Source: Vespula vulgaris
Lineage: Eukaryota > Arthropoda > Insecta > Hymenoptera > Vespidae
Direction: 5' to 3'
Assembly (NCBI RefSeq): GCF_905475345.1
Contig: NC_066604.1
Location: 3,440,001-3,504,000 of the forward strand
Length of the DNA: 64,000 bases
The notes beneath the pieces are model-generated. The model had not been told where the DNA came from. It did not search any database and was given only the letters and a program-made list of their open reading frames with translations. The position numbers and the translations under genes were made by a program. Below, piece after piece: positions 45,070 through 60,639 of this stretch. Each line of letters starts with the position of its first letter. Within the stretch, counting starts at the first letter, position 1.

Positions 45070-46255
45070 AAGCAATACATTAATTTTTTTTTATCAAATA
45101 TTAATTCTTTATCTATCTATAGAATTTATCATCCTAATTTCCTTTATATATAATCTCTTTATATATTACAAAAAATGTCTCTCATTGTAACAATATATAA
45201 AGGTAAATATATAGTACTAAAATTTTAGTGAAAACTATCAACTTTATGATGGAACTAAATATCTACATTTTTCCATTTTTATTTATTATAACTAATATAT
45301 ATATAATGTTATAAATATATTTAAATAATTAATTTATAAATGATTTTGAAAAAAAGTTTATAAGCAAAGAAATAATAGAAAGGTTTAAGTTTGGTCTTTT
45401 TACTTCATTGTCCAGCTAGTGAATGTCTGCTAGAAACATAACATATACACACACACACACATATATTTATACATATACGTAAATAGACGTAAGTAAATGT
45501 AAGTACACACATATACGAAGTTTATGTAGTGGTGAGCCTGGATATATAAGTCGTCGATGTTACCGCATCTATCGCGTCTTCTATTGCAACAGATGCCTGT
45601 TGCTATGCAGCCAGTACGACACCGACCCATTTTCGACCATCTACGATTCCTCCCGCTCCCTCTCAACCCTCTTTTTCTCTCGAGACAGCGAGCAACTTCT
45701 TCTATCTTCTCATAGAATCAAATTTCATTATTAACGTTTAATCGATATACCCAAAATATACAATATAATTACGAGTGCGAAAAAAGATCTATAAATCTGG
45801 AATCTAATGTTAAATTCTATTTTTCTTGCAAAAAATGATCAAAAGAAAATCTAAACTATCGAATGGGATAATACGTGTGCTATCGATCGAATATAACAAT
45901 ATCGGCTTTATTATCTGTAATAATGCGTTTAATTGTTATAATTAGCGAAATGGATTATCCATATTTCTCATCATACAAATTCCGAAATCTATTGCGACGT
46001 GGAATGAGAGAGAAAAAAAGAAAACAGGGAAAAAAATATATAATAATACCTCGCGATTATTGAAAATTATTGGAAAAAGCAAATGCAATTAATTTAATCG
46101 GAAACTTTTTGATCGGGCTATTGCTGATTCTTGTTACAATTTTATAATAACCCATTCGGGAATTTAAATTTCGATCTGATTTATGGATCATGGAAGGGTT
46201 AAGAGAAAAGTTTTAAATTTGGATATTTGAAAAGTTATTTTTTATTGTTATTTAG
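45070..46255. other. AT-rich DNA, no gene seen
   Basis: A slightly GC-richer stretch at 45540-45700 has a minus-strand ORF (45430-45666) rich in Arg and Cys, without a family motif or splice support. I do not annotate it. Confidence 0.4.
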
Positions 46256-47175
46256 TAGAGGGCGTCGCGTTGAAACGATAAGAAAGAAAAGAAAAGAACA
46301 TAGCGTCCCTATCGCGCGTAATTAAGGACCAAGAGGGGGTGGATTGGAGATAGAGGTAGAGAAGGATGAGAGAGAGGAGAAGGGTATATAGCATCGATCG
46401 GTTCTCTCACATATAGATATACACACATGTATACGCAGCTACGCACGCATACAGTTGCGTAGTCCCGCGTGGCCAGGAGAGGGTGAGGAATATAAGGGTG
46501 GTAAAGGGGTGAAGAGAGTGAGGGGTTGGTTGTCGAGGTTGTTCGTGCCAAGGGAGACGAAGAAGGAAGAAAAGAGATGGAGATATATAGTCGAGAAAGA
46601 AAGAAAAGGAAAGAAGGCTTAAGAGCTTTCCGAAAGTAAGGGAGAGAGAGGGAGAGAGAGAGAGAGAAAGCGAAAGAAAGAAAGTAAATATATGAAGGAA
46701 AAAGAAGGAAAGAGGAAGAGGGAGAAATATGGACGTTCGGTTGGCCCCGAACCTACCCTAAATCGAAGAAGCATGGGACACACCCTGGAAGAAAATGGGG
46801 ATGCGGGGTGGTGGTGATGGTGATGGTGGTGGTTCGGCTGGGCAGGATGGGATAGTACCATCGTCTCGTCCCCACCTTTATCTCTCTCTCACTCTCTCAC
46901 TCTCCGATATCTTATTTCGTTGTCTCACCCTCTTTCTCTCTACCATCGGACGAGCTACCCCCGAAGCATCTCTCGCGTAGGTAACACGACGGGAGCGCAG
47001 CCTCGGCCCAGCAGCCCCTTCGACGAGCCTCGTCTATCCACCGGCGTCGATTCGCCAATGAGGGCCACCCCGCGACGAGGCAGGTGTGCGGGCCACAATG
47101 GAAGACGCTGTGTAGAGAGACAGATGCATCAGACGGAGAGATGTAGCGCACTGGCTCTCTGTGTGTATATGTGCG

Positions 47176-47227
<52 letters not shown>

Positions 47228-47759
47228 AGGGAGGGAGAGGGAGGGAGAAAGAAAGAGAAAGGGATATAGGTTGAAGAGAGAGGAAAATAGAGGGGGAGAG
47301 AGAGAGAGAGAGGGAGGGAGGTAGAGAGAGAGAGAGAAGGAGACAGTGAGACGCGGCAACGCCCATTTTTTGATAAGCTAGTTACCCGTCGCCGCCGTCG
47401 CCGCACCACCGCACGAGGGGGTGTTCGGAGGCGCAAGGCTGCGTGGGAGGTGAGACGAAGGAGGAATAAGAGAGAGAGAGAGAGAGGGAGAGTAAGCAGC
47501 GATGAGAAGGAGGTAAGGGGGTGGCCAAGGGGGAGGGAGAGGTGAGTGGGTACGCCGGGTGTCGGCTTCTACGGAGATCAATAACTGCATAAAAATAAAG
47601 TGAGGCTCTGGCCCGCTACCTTTAACCCACACTACCCCCTCCGAGTTCTCCACCTTCACCTTTTCCTCCACCTCTAACGGCGTAGTTCTCCTACGCCGCC
47701 CCTCGGACGCCTCCTTCTCTACGCAACGTCTTTCGAGCCATCCCTCTCCTTCCTCTCTC

Positions 47760-47790
<31 letters not shown>

Positions 47791-47880
47791 TACTCTTTCT
47801 CTCACCCCCTCCCCTTCTTCATCTCCTCTTTCTCTCTCTCTCTTACACCTTCCTGCTTCCAATGAGGATCCGGAGGTTAT
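46256..47880. promoter_or_regulatory. GC-, CpG- and GA-rich island
   Basis: This stretch stands out from the surrounding AT-rich DNA. It has long GA/CT tracts (46635-46665, 47178-47340, 47465-47490, 47755-47795), high CpG density at 46900-47130 and 47340-47460, and CCTTCACC/CCACC-rich segments. Similar composition is common at insect developmental-gene promoters and 5' UTRs, where GA tracts bind GAGA-type factors. Arg-, Ser- and Leu-rich ORFs on both strands are products of the simple repeats. No gene start can be assigned. Confidence 0.35.
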
Positions 47881-49285
47881 TGCTTGTATTTTCTTAAGGG
47901 ATGAATTCTTCTCGAGGAGAGGCCGATACCAATACTATTATAACCGCACACTTACATCAATATACTTACTCGCTATTATACTTAGCGAGTTCGTGGTCCT
48001 AGCAACGGTGGGAGGGAGGGTGAGAGGGCAGAGGGTGTACGGTCAGTTTCTGCTTCATTTATCTTTGCGTCTTATTCTATAAAGTCCTATAGATCTCTTC
48101 TTCTAAGTATATATTCTAAAAGAAACCAGTGGAATTCTTTGGAAAAGTATGATGATTTTATATCGACATTTTGTTATTTTTTTTTTCATTTCACAAAATT
48201 TATGATCGATAAAGAAAAGATACAATCGAGTTATAAGATAGTAGACTTCGATAGTTGCAAGTACGTCCATTGAACTCTGCAACGATTCCTCGTGTTTAGA
48301 AAGCAACAAGTCCTTCTTAAGCTACTATGCGAGTCTGGATTTTACTTGGAAATCGAATACAAAAGATCGATATGTTTATCTTGAGATTTTTCAAACGTTT
48401 CTTGTAATAATCGAAAAATACGTTTCTTTTTTCTGTTAAGAAAAAGAAAAAAGAATATATACTGTTCGACAATGACAATCTCTTCTTGTATCCTGAAATG
48501 ACACAAAGAAGTTGCATCGATCCTCTTCCAAGAAAGTTATCGTGTTTTCACAGATTCCTTTTAAACTAGTGTGCGGTACTACTACTGCCTTAGTGTTATC
48601 GTTCATCCACCACAAATGTGCCTTCCACGAAAAGAAATTGGATATAAATTAGTCCTACCAACGACCGAACTTCGTGGAAACTACATTTTCTTCTTGGGTT
48701 TTTCTATAATCTCACCTATACACACACGCATCTATCACTTTATTTTGCCTTCTATTATTAGGTTAATTCATGAAGGAAGAGTTCAGATGCAAAATCGTCC
48801 TTAATTTATAATTATTTAATAATTCAAAGATATTTTAATAACCCAATAGACTAATCATTGATATTTAATTGATAAGTTAATACACTTGGCAGATTTTTCA
48901 GATTTTTTAACATTTTTTTGTCTTTCTTATAGCACGATAAACAGGTACTCGTGGTACTCAGCAGATGAAAATTTAATTGCGGCCTAACGTAAAACGCTTG
49001 GAAAATGCGTCCTGCCCTTTCTGCCTCACCGGCCGAGTTTCGTTATGAGAGCGCGCACGACTTCAAAGATGCGATCTTAAACGGTTCGCGAGTAATGAGC
49101 TCGTCGACAATTTTCGATTCAACTTTATCCCTTTTTTTCCTTCTGTAGTTTTTGCAATTCTCTGATCCAAAATATTCCGAATTTTACTCTGATGGTAAAC
49201 TATTTCATGTTCTTTCCCTTTCCTTCTCTGTTTTTCTCTTGAAATCGATAATTTAAAAATTTATTGTATTACACTAAATCGAATG

Positions 49286-49288
<3 letters not shown>
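47881..49288. other. Mixed-composition DNA, no gene seen
   Basis: A CpG-rich patch at 49010-49110 is the only compositional anomaly. Short ORFs have no supporting motifs. Confidence 0.35.

Positions 49289-49328
<40 letters not shown>
49289..49328. repeat. (TA)n microsatellite
   Basis: About 20 uninterrupted TA units. Confidence 0.95.
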
Positions 49329-49329
<1 letters not shown>

Positions 49330-49567
49330 CCAACAATTAAATTTAGATAGGAAATAGTAGGGGTTGAAGGTAGCCAATAACAAAGAAAAAGTTTAGAAAT
49401 TCTAATGAATTTTTCAAAAGACGAACAGCAGATGGAAGTAATTAAGGTTGTCATACTAGGACGTTAATAAATATTTCCTAAGTAAATGATATATCCAAGG
49501 GAAAGTAATATTTTTGAAAATAAGAATTTTCGGGTTAGCACGCGATGACGAAGAGGAGGTGAAGGAA

Positions 49568-49640
49568 GGAGGAGGAGGAGGAGGAGGAGGAGGAGGAGGA
49601 GGAGGAGAACGACGACGACGACGACGATGGCGACGACGTA
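49568..49640. repeat. (GGA)n followed by (CGA)n trinucleotide repeat
   Basis: About 13 GGA units run into about nine CGA units (one GAT/GGC interruption). Both strands give open frames (Gly/Arg or Pro/Ser/Arg runs), which are compositional. Confidence 0.9.
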
Positions 49641-49859
49641 TAATCGTGGGAGAAATTTTGAAGCCCTCTCTTCGGGATAAGTGTTCGTGTGCTCGGTGTC
49701 TCGAAAGGGCTAAGAAGAGAAGAGGGGTCTCGTCGCCCCTACGTCTACGTGGCGTTCGTACATAAATCACGTAGTAGGGGTAGGTCAGTACGGGCTATCC
49801 TCGGAGGGTTAAAACTTTCAGGGGAGCGGCATGCACCGGTCGAGACACGCAAATTTAGG

Positions 49860-52170
49860 GTGGGTCGTCTCTCTCTTTCCCTCTCTCTCTTTCTCGTTCT
49901 CTCTCGTTTCCTCTTACTCTTTCCATCATACTACCTAACTTTTACACGAACTTGCACGTGTTCGACGACACGAAATGAAAAGAGATAGAAAAGTAAAAAA
50001 AAGGTTACTTTAATATTTTAAAAATGACGCTTACATTGTTTCTTTTCCTTTCGTGATATCTAATTGTTACACGAACTTGCACGTGAATTTGCACGATTTT
50101 AAAAGAAATTAAAAGCAGATAAAAGAAATAAAAAAATGATTTAATTACGAAAAAAAATTACATTCGTTTTCTTCGATCTTTCGAATTGAACATTTTATTA
50201 TCCCCTGAAATGATCGATGCTCGCATTATCGTATGATAAAAGTTTCAATGAAACGAATTTAGTCGTACCGCGTGGAATTTATTTACGAGACCAGACGCGT
50301 AGTCCATAATAAAAGTTTCGATAATTAATTTGGCCGCTTTGTGCGGAATTCAACGTAACGCGAATTGCGATATTACGTAACGGGAAAAAGCAGTATCCAC
50401 TCGGTTATACGATTTTATGTGAAGCACAAAACGTTATTTTGTTCATGGTTTGAAAAGCGTCAGGAAACAGAGAGATAAAATATATCATGGAAACGATCGT
50501 TCTCTCGCGTTCATTTTGTATATACATATAAATACATATGTAATAAGTATAGTAAGAATGCACAAGTGATTTCTAAAAGAGAAAAAGAAAGATATTACAA
50601 AGATACTAATTAAGTTTAAAAGAAGTGTGTGTGTATTATATATATATTTATATATATATTTGATTGCTACGTATGTATGCATGTGAAAATACTTCGATAT
50701 GCGAATAAGCATTAGCAAAATACCCTTGTCTCGAAATTATAACGACGTCTACCCGATACGCAACGTGTACTTTGGTAACATTTACAGTGTGTATACCGTT
50801 AAAGTCAGGAGTATGTGCGAGAGACAACTGCTGATGTTGGCGTCGAAACTATAGCGAAATGTGGTTCCAGTTACAAATGGTGCTACGAGTTTAACACCAA
50901 TTAACTTAACGCGAATCCTAGAGAAATTTTCGCGACATTCGTGTTCGATGATAACCACAATTTCATAGTAATTATACCACATTTGTTTACGAATTAACTA
51001 TATAATGTTTCTACAATGAGAATGAAATTAGAAAAGATGTTATTGATATTTTTAAAAAGTACTGCTTGATATAGAAGTTAAGTTTGATTTATCAATACTA
51101 GTAAATAATATTCAATACTTATTATAATAATGCTAGTAATATATAATACTATAATAATATATATTTTTTAATAATACTTAATATTTTAAATAAATACTTA
51201 TAGCCCTATTATATATTTAAACTTATTTTACTCATTATTATTTACGATATCACTGAAATAAATGCTTGGATCTTTTCTTATTTTTATTTTTTCATAGTTT
51301 CTCTTGAAACGTATAAGTTTGTTGTTATATAGAACTGTGCGGTCCCAACGTGGACACTAGCAACGAGTTCTTGATTGTCGAAGAAGAAAAAGAACGAGCG
51401 TGTTCCGTCGCTCAATGCCGAAGAGAAAAAAAGGTGTGCCGATACAGGTCGTTGAGCAACACCCTGTAGAACCCTAACCCGGAAGTAAAGGTGCACACAC
51501 GCATCCGCGCGGCTGGATAACAAATCGACCATTGCTCTAGGTAATAAAACCTTTTCTAAGATTTTTTCTCGCGCGATATTGCCGATCCCTTGTGTATCGT
51601 CAAAGACACTCTTTTATTCTCGCTCGACTTGAGAAAATGGGATTACGCTATGACCTCCTAGCGTGACCTTTCTATATGGATAAAATATTTATATTCGATT
51701 TCTAGTATTATTTTTTTTTATCACTCGTTTAAAGAGATCTTACACAAATTCAGGCAAAGATAGAAACTATAATAAGAAATTTTTATCATTTCTGCAGAGA
51801 ATCTAAAATGGGTTAGAAAGAATTAATCTTTTGCATTGGGTTTGAGGTAAGACGAGAGAGAGAGGTACTCATTTAAAAGGAAGAGAGATTTATCTTTGGA
51901 TCTGCAGTATCACATTTTTATCGTAACTAGAAAAAATACCTGCATTCGCTTAAGATAATACTAAGATCGATCTATAGATCTGCATTAAATTTTAATCGTT
52001 CATTTATAATACCTAAAATTGTCTTCAAAAATAGCTGCACTGAGTTAAAAAGAGAAAGGAAAAGAGGGAGAGAGAGAGAGGGAAGAGAGAGAGACAAACA
52101 TAAGAGAAAGACAATGAGAGGGAAAAGAGAAAGGCAGAGAGGGCCTGGACGGTGGGGAGAGAGAATGCTA
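49860..52170. other. Mixed AT-rich DNA, no gene seen
   Basis: A CACGAACTTGCACGTG word occurs twice (about 49945-49961 and 50071-50087). Nothing else recurs clearly. The 242-aa minus-strand ORF starting in this area (51972-52700) ends in a CT-rich tract and shows no domain. Confidence 0.35.
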
Positions 52171-52176
52171 AAGGGA

Positions 52177-52225
52177 ACCCTGAAAAGGGTTGCCAGGAGT
52201 GTGCAATACTTTTCCGTGAGAGACT
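52177..52225. repeat. Short dispersed repeat next to GA tract, copy 1
   Basis: CTGAAAAGGGTTGC and GTGCAATACTTTTCCGTGAG occur here and again at 52840-52887, in the same order and spacing, each beside a GA-rich tract. Confidence 0.75.
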
Positions 52226-52743
52226 CCGACGCTCGTCTACCGGTGTGCGAGTTGTAAGGATTTGCGTATAGAGCTTTGAAAAGGGCAGACATTTGGAGTT
52301 CTTTTAAAAACTTGCATCGAACTGAGACCAGCGCACTTATGAAACGACATTGTTGTTTCCTTGGAAAGATCGTTATTCCTAGAGCACTGGCCGATTTTTT
52401 GCAAAAAATTGTCAAGCACGTAAAAATCGTAGAGAATATCGATCTCTTTGCTTTTCTCGATGTATCAAAGAAATACCTTACTAGATGGTGGTACGTTACG
52501 TTCGAAAAGCGTTCGGGATTCAAAAGGAAAAAGGAGGAGGTAGGAGTAATCGGACTCGGTTGATCGACGAACGACAAATCGCAACGGTATTCGGGAGCAC
52601 CTGAAATTCTTTCTCCACCCCCAATGCTTTCGGAGCAGCAGTCGTTATCGCGAAGGTACCCCTCGGTACCTCGGCAAAAAGACGAACGGCCTCGACACAA
52701 GTATATGCATGTATATATATGTATATGTGTGAGCGAGTAAGCT

Positions 52744-52745
<2 letters not shown>

Positions 52746-52784
<39 letters not shown>

Positions 52785-52840
52785 AGGGAGGGAGGGAGGG
52801 AGGGAGGCAGGCAGGCAGGGAGAGAGAGAGAGAGAGAGAG
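52746..52840. repeat. Compound (GA)n/(GGGA)n/(GGCA)n microsatellite
   Basis: GA run, G run, about five GGGA units, three GGCA units and a second GA run. The polypurine strand is continuous for about 80 bp. Confidence 0.9.
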
Positions 52841-52887
52841 TTCTGAAAAGGGGTTGCGATGCGAGTGCAATACTTTTCCGTGAGACG
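52840..52887. repeat. Short dispersed repeat next to GA tract, copy 2
   Basis: Second copy of the segment at 52177-52225, with a few substitutions. Confidence 0.75.
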
Positions 52888-53217
52888 GCACCAGTGTCGT
52901 CGGCCCTCAGGGGTGGGTTCGGGCTGGACTGGTGGGTAGAACTGGTAGGGGGGGATGCGTGGGGTCAACGACCGCAGTTGGGGTGGCTTCCCCCTACCTG
53001 CCACCCCTACACCCTCTTCCATCACTCCCCTTAGTCGTACGGCAGGCCACGTTGCGGTAGGTGGAGGTTGGGGCAGGTTAGGCTTAGCTTAGGGTTCAAT
53101 ATCGGGGAAAAAACACGGGCTTTTATTTGATCGCTCGCGTACGTTCTCTCTGCTTGTCTCTGTTACAGAGACGAATACAGCGTGAGAGCGAAGGACCCGC
53201 GAGTGCGATGGTTAAAC

Positions 53218-55636
<2,419 letters not shown>

Positions 55637-55729
55637 ATGGCGCTGAACATGTTAATAACAGACAATGAACGATACGCGTGCGTTCTGTTAGTAGCTACCT
55701 CTTTTGCGGATGACGTATCGATCGCGTGA
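55637..55729 (+). CDS. Candidate 30-aa small ORF with perfect Kozak context
   Basis: The start context is CCACCATGG, and the frame reads MALNMLITDN...SFADDVSIA before TGA. It is too short to judge by length. No splice donor in frame, domain or paralog is visible. It may be an upstream ORF or chance. Confidence 0.15.
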   Translation: MALNMLITDNERYACVLLVATSFADDVSIA

Positions 55730-56490
55730 AATACGTTTTAACGGTCTAAAATTAAACAGCGTAGTATCCTGTATCGCGATCATAGAAGAGTTTTTTCTAC
55801 GGTGCGTGTTCTAGGATCTCGTGCGTGGTACACGCGACTAACCGTCGAATCAGACCGAAACACGGAACCGCACGTTGACGAGCGATAATTTAGCGTAACC
55901 TGAATTTCTAAAAATGTCGAGTAAAAGCGAGGAATTAGAAATATTAGCTTTATCGATAAGTTCTCTTTACTGAATGAGTTTGTAATTTTCAAGGACGAGC
56001 CATTTTATCAAACATATATTTTCAATCAAAACGAGATGATATTGTCAATAAAATATCTCAACAATGTTACTTTAATAAAGATGCATTTAAAAAATGAATG
56101 GAACTTTTCCACGGACTTAGTATTTGGACATTTGGAATTATAAAATAGTATCGAATTTCTCAGTGACCTTTTCGAAGAGGACTATTTCGATACCTAGTTC
56201 GTGGAATCGATAATACGATATATCCTTTTATCGGTTGCTGTTCGTCGAGTCCGACAATCGAGTTTTTCTAGCCTTATAAGAGAAAACGGTAAATAGGGGA
56301 GCAGCACCCTGGAGAGGAAGCAGATCCAGAAGGACTCCCCGGAAACTCAGGAAATGCGAAACGCGGTTACTCGAGTCGCAAAACAAAACGGTTCTCGGAG
56401 GGAGGTCGTTCGATCCTTCTGATCAACGTATTTATTCCGCCTACGTATACTCTCTCCTCTCTCCTCTCTCTCTCTCTTCTTGTCTTTCAG

Positions 56491-56673
56491 TTTTTAAACT
56501 ACGTCGACGAGGCGAGGACGACGACAAGTAGGAACGTTAACGGAATCGTACATACTTCGACACCTTCCTGCGATATCTTGTATTGTTCGAAAATGGTCGA
56601 CGAAATCGAGGCTGTACCACTCGTCGAGCACCGCCGGCAGTCGACGACGTTTTCATTATTGCTCTTCTGAAAG
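56491..56673 (+). other. Candidate exon in CpG-rich context
   Basis: A very strong acceptor (about 45 nt of CT-rich sequence then TTGTCTTTCAG) precedes 56491, and AAAG then GTAAGCA follows. The interior is CpG-rich (GTCGACGA words). All frames carry a stop before the donor or lack a start, except a short ORF from ATG at 56593 that ends 8 nt before the donor. If real, it is more likely a 5' UTR exon than coding. Confidence 0.3.
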
Positions 56674-56699
56674 GTAAGCACGTCGTATATTGCCCAGGC

Positions 56700-59600
56700 G
56701 AGCAGCTAATTGCTGCTTCCAACGATGCGGTTTTTGCGTCTTCGAGAGAAGTACCTACTCCGATTGGATCGACGCCATCGTAGAAAAGAGATCCTTTGAG
56801 GAACGTTCTCAGCCCCTCTTAAATCCTCCAGGATCCTCATTTTCAAGAGACGTGGCTACTAAACGTATTCCATTCCAACTACATTTCACATTCTTCATCG
56901 TTTTTTATATCGCTTGCCAAAAGTGTGAAATTTCGTTTCTTTTCCACCCTCTCCTTCTCTTTTCTTCCTTCTTTCCTTTCTAAGATTAATCCTCCGTAAT
57001 CTAATTTCCTTTTTGTATTTTTATCTACAAGAAAAGTACGTGAAAAACATTAACAATAAACGCGAAATACTAAACTCAACAAATAACAATAAAGAAAATA
57101 ATGAATAGACTTATTAACGATTATAAATGTTTTTTAAATATGCTCGATGCAACAAGATTAAATATCTCGAAGTAAAGAAAGATGGACTCATAAAATATCG
57201 TTTAAATAATACTATTTAAAAAAATGGCTCGAACATGTGTGTGTTTAATTTAAAAGTTATATGACATTTTAGATGATTAAATTTGGTATACTTTTTCATA
57301 CTAGATATTTGGACTATTTGAATGAGCTATGTAAATGGAACCATTAGTTACGTTCTCGATCGGTAGAGATCTTCTAAGCGGATTTCATGATTCTAATCGT
57401 CGCGTAACGAACTGCTCGGGCGGATTGTAAATTTGACGTTCTCTCGACAGTTAATACCGGGTATCATCGAGAATTGTCATCTCTGTTTCCCCAAGTACTA
57501 CTGCAATTCATGTGTTCTAATTGGATTAAATTCGGGGATAGAAAGAGAGAGAGAGGGAGGGAGATAGATGGGGGTGAGAGAGAGTATAGTTTGAGAGTAA
57601 GCGAATTTTGGTAAGCGTTTCGATTGACTTGTGCGATTACGAATTAGATTTAAAAGGATTTCGTTATACTGTTAAAATGTAGTAAGTGAAACGTAGTAAC
57701 TTTGAGATTGATTTTTATTATATTTCTGTAGAATTTATATTCATATATATTTATAATAAATATAATTAATACGTTAAATAAGAATAAGGATTTAATGTTA
57801 AAAGTATGACAGTGAATTATCTTGTATTTTTTTATCTACAAAAAGTTACGTGAACATATCGATTTATGCAAAATTACTTTAATTCTCAACGTGTTCTCTA
57901 TAAAATTAAAATAAGATAATCAATATATAGAAACATAAAAGAAATTAAAACTAAACCTCTATAAGATTTATCGGACCGAAATTGACAATAGATCTCATGC
58001 AGTCTATATTCTGTTCCTTATTTTTTTACATACGTATACATACATACATACATATATATATGTATGTATATATATATTACTTATATTCATTAATAAGACG
58101 CAATGTGAGTCATGCTCGTGCAAATTACGTAAACAATCTTTATTCAAAAACTTCCGAAGATCGAATCTTCGTGTAGAAAAAGCTACTCTTGAAATATTCT
58201 ATTGAAAGAGGATATCGAGAAAAAGAAAAGAGAAAAAACACAACAACAAGGTCAAAACATATTGTTAAATTTCGATCTGATTTAACCTTCAATCTACTAT
58301 GACCTTAATACGTGACTAAGGAACAATGTAAAAGGACAAAGTCATACGAGAAACCAAAACAATGCTCACTACTCAATCGATACACGATGGACCTTTATCT
58401 CAATAGTATCTCTCAATCAGTGTAACAGGCAACAACTTGTCGGCAACCAGAAGTCTACACGTTTCGGTAGACGATTAAAATACGTGGAAAATAGCACTGA
58501 GGTATGTCTCTTTTTCTCTCTTTTTCTCGTTCAGTATTGGACTGATTTTTCATAAATCGATCTATTCATATCCTTTTATATCTTTCTAACATTTAATACC
58601 TGATCTAACCATAAGTTTTAACTAATCTAAGATCATTTTACTAAGATCTAATCTTTTCACAACTTTTTGTAGATACAAAATTCACATAAAAATAAATTAG
58701 AGATAAAAGAGAGATAATAAATTAAGGTAAATTATACAATTAGATAAAAAACATGAACATTTATGATCGTGAACAGATATATCGATTTATAAGAATTTAT
58801 ATTAGATTTTATATGTATAATTAATATGAAGATATTTTTGGTCTTTTAAATGTTACAAAAGAAACTTTTAAGAATGTTTAGAAAAAGTTAGGCAATCTTC
58901 ACAGCATTCAGGGTATATATTAAGCTAAAATAAATTGTAATAAAATAATCGATAAGAGAATTCTTCTTTTAAGCTAAATGACTCGTTCGAATTTATCAAA
59001 TTATTTTTTTTTTCTTTACGAAAATTGTAGATAGCACGGTAAGATCAAACAAATTTCACGTATTGCGCAGCGAACTTTTTGCAGCAAGTGCTGCCACCGG
59101 TTAAATCTTTGAGATTCATCAAACAGACCGGAAAATTTGTAGGCTGCATAACTCGACGTAGGCGAGCACATGTGTACGAATATATATTCAAGAGTATACG
59201 CCAGTACATTTTCTTTCTCTTTCTTCTTAGTCATATACATACATATATACATATGTATACACATGTGCATGTGTATGTACAGCCGTCTTTGAAATAAGGC
59301 AAATATCTTATTTTAACGTGAACGACATTACAGTGATCTTGTCAAATCACTGACTTTACTGATCGAGGTCATCTGTTCCTCCTTCGTTTCCCTCTCTCTC
59401 TCTCTCTCTTTTCTTTACCACTGTCATCATATTGTTTCTCCTCCTACTACATCATTTTCTCTAAGATACCAAAAGTTAATTTCGTTGACGATTGTTACGG
59501 TCAGAATAAAGAAAAATAAAAGATCAACGATAAGTGAATATCTACGAATATTTTGAAATGAATTTTTGAAATGAACAATAATTAAGTTTAAATTTATTAA

Positions 59601-60310
59601 TATTTTATACTTAAATAAGATAACAATATAGTATAGTATTGTTTTGGGAAAATGAAAAAGACATTTTTAATAAAAAGTCATTTATTTATCGAGCGACCAA
59701 ATAGTTAGGTACATACATAATGTAATAGACGATATTGAAATAGCACAGAAAGGAAGTATTAGAATAGCGACAAAAAATATTTGTATGATACGAAATATTG
59801 TGAAGATGACAAGTACGACGACGAATGCTAAAAGGAGGATGAATGCGGTCGTTGAGGAGGGTCAGGGCCCGCGCCCACATCGCAAACGATATTTTCAGGT
59901 CGTGCAGTAGGCATATAAATGTTTGGCGTTGCTAGTCGTTGAAACGTGGTTACAGGTCACTCACCGAATATGAGTGAACCACCAACCTCGTCTTCTTCCG
60001 AACTCAGTTGGCTTCCCGATTGGTCAGAGTCACTCGCTTTTCATTTGGTATAGTCTGTTCTTTCAAACTACGAAAGAAAACAATTTATACTTTTCTCATT
60101 TTATTCTAATAGTCTAATAAAATTTTGTCTCATTGAAAGATAGAGAGATAAAAAAAGAAGAGATTAGACGTATTAGAAATTATGTATACTTGAAATATCA
60201 CTAAAAATCAACGTAATAATTTCTTATTTATCTCGACATTAACGAAGTTCCCAGAGGAAATTAATGTTTATTTACTTTATTTCATTGCAAATTTTTTTTT
60301 CTTTATCGAA
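56700..60310. other. AT-rich DNA with microsatellites, no gene seen
   Basis: Contains a GA tract at 57545-57590, (TACA)n/(TA)n at 58030-58075 and TA/CA runs at 59230-59275. A possible donor (GAG then GTATGT near 58500) lacks a convincing acceptor partner. Confidence 0.35.
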
Positions 60311-60338
60311 TGAAGAAGAAGAAGAAGAAGAAGAAGGA
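60311..60338. repeat. (GAA)n trinucleotide repeat
   Basis: About nine GAA units, continued by further GAA/GGA-rich sequence to 60356. Confidence 0.9.
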
Positions 60339-60561
60339 AAAGGAGAAGAAGAAGAATCTTTTCCTTCGATCGAACGAACACAGACGAGTACGATGACACA
60401 ACGCACACGTGGAAGATCGGAGACGTTGCTTGAATAAGCGGAAAGTGGGTTAAAATGTCTGAATGGATGTACTGAAAATACAAGTAGTTCAAGGCACGTA
60501 ATATTACTTTCGAGATAAAGCAGTGTAAAGTCGGTGGCGTTGCCATTAATGATTCGTATTA

Positions 60562-60592
60562 CTATATATATATATGTGTATGTATGTGTGTA

Positions 60593-60625
<33 letters not shown>

Positions 60626-60628
60626 ATA
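60562..60628. repeat. (TA)n/(TATG)n microsatellite
   Basis: Same sequence type as at 8206-8284, with about seven TATG units. Confidence 0.9.
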
Positions 60629-60639
60629 CACACTTGCTC

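Noticed and set aside
46912..47436. 174-aa Ser/Leu-rich ORF and overlapping ORFs on both strands
   Set aside because: Generated by GA/CT microsatellites, which are open in several frames.
49456..49770. Poly-Pro/Ser ORF and its poly-Gly antisense ORF
   Set aside because: Products of (GGA)n/(CGA)n repeats, with no flanking domain or splice support.
51972..52700. 242-aa minus-strand ORF
   Set aside because: C-terminal third is CT-tract-derived, no recognisable domain, and it overlaps the small dispersed repeat.
58430..58500. Possible exon ending at a GTATGT donor
   Set aside because: No convincing acceptor or reading frame upstream; a single donor-like word is not enough.
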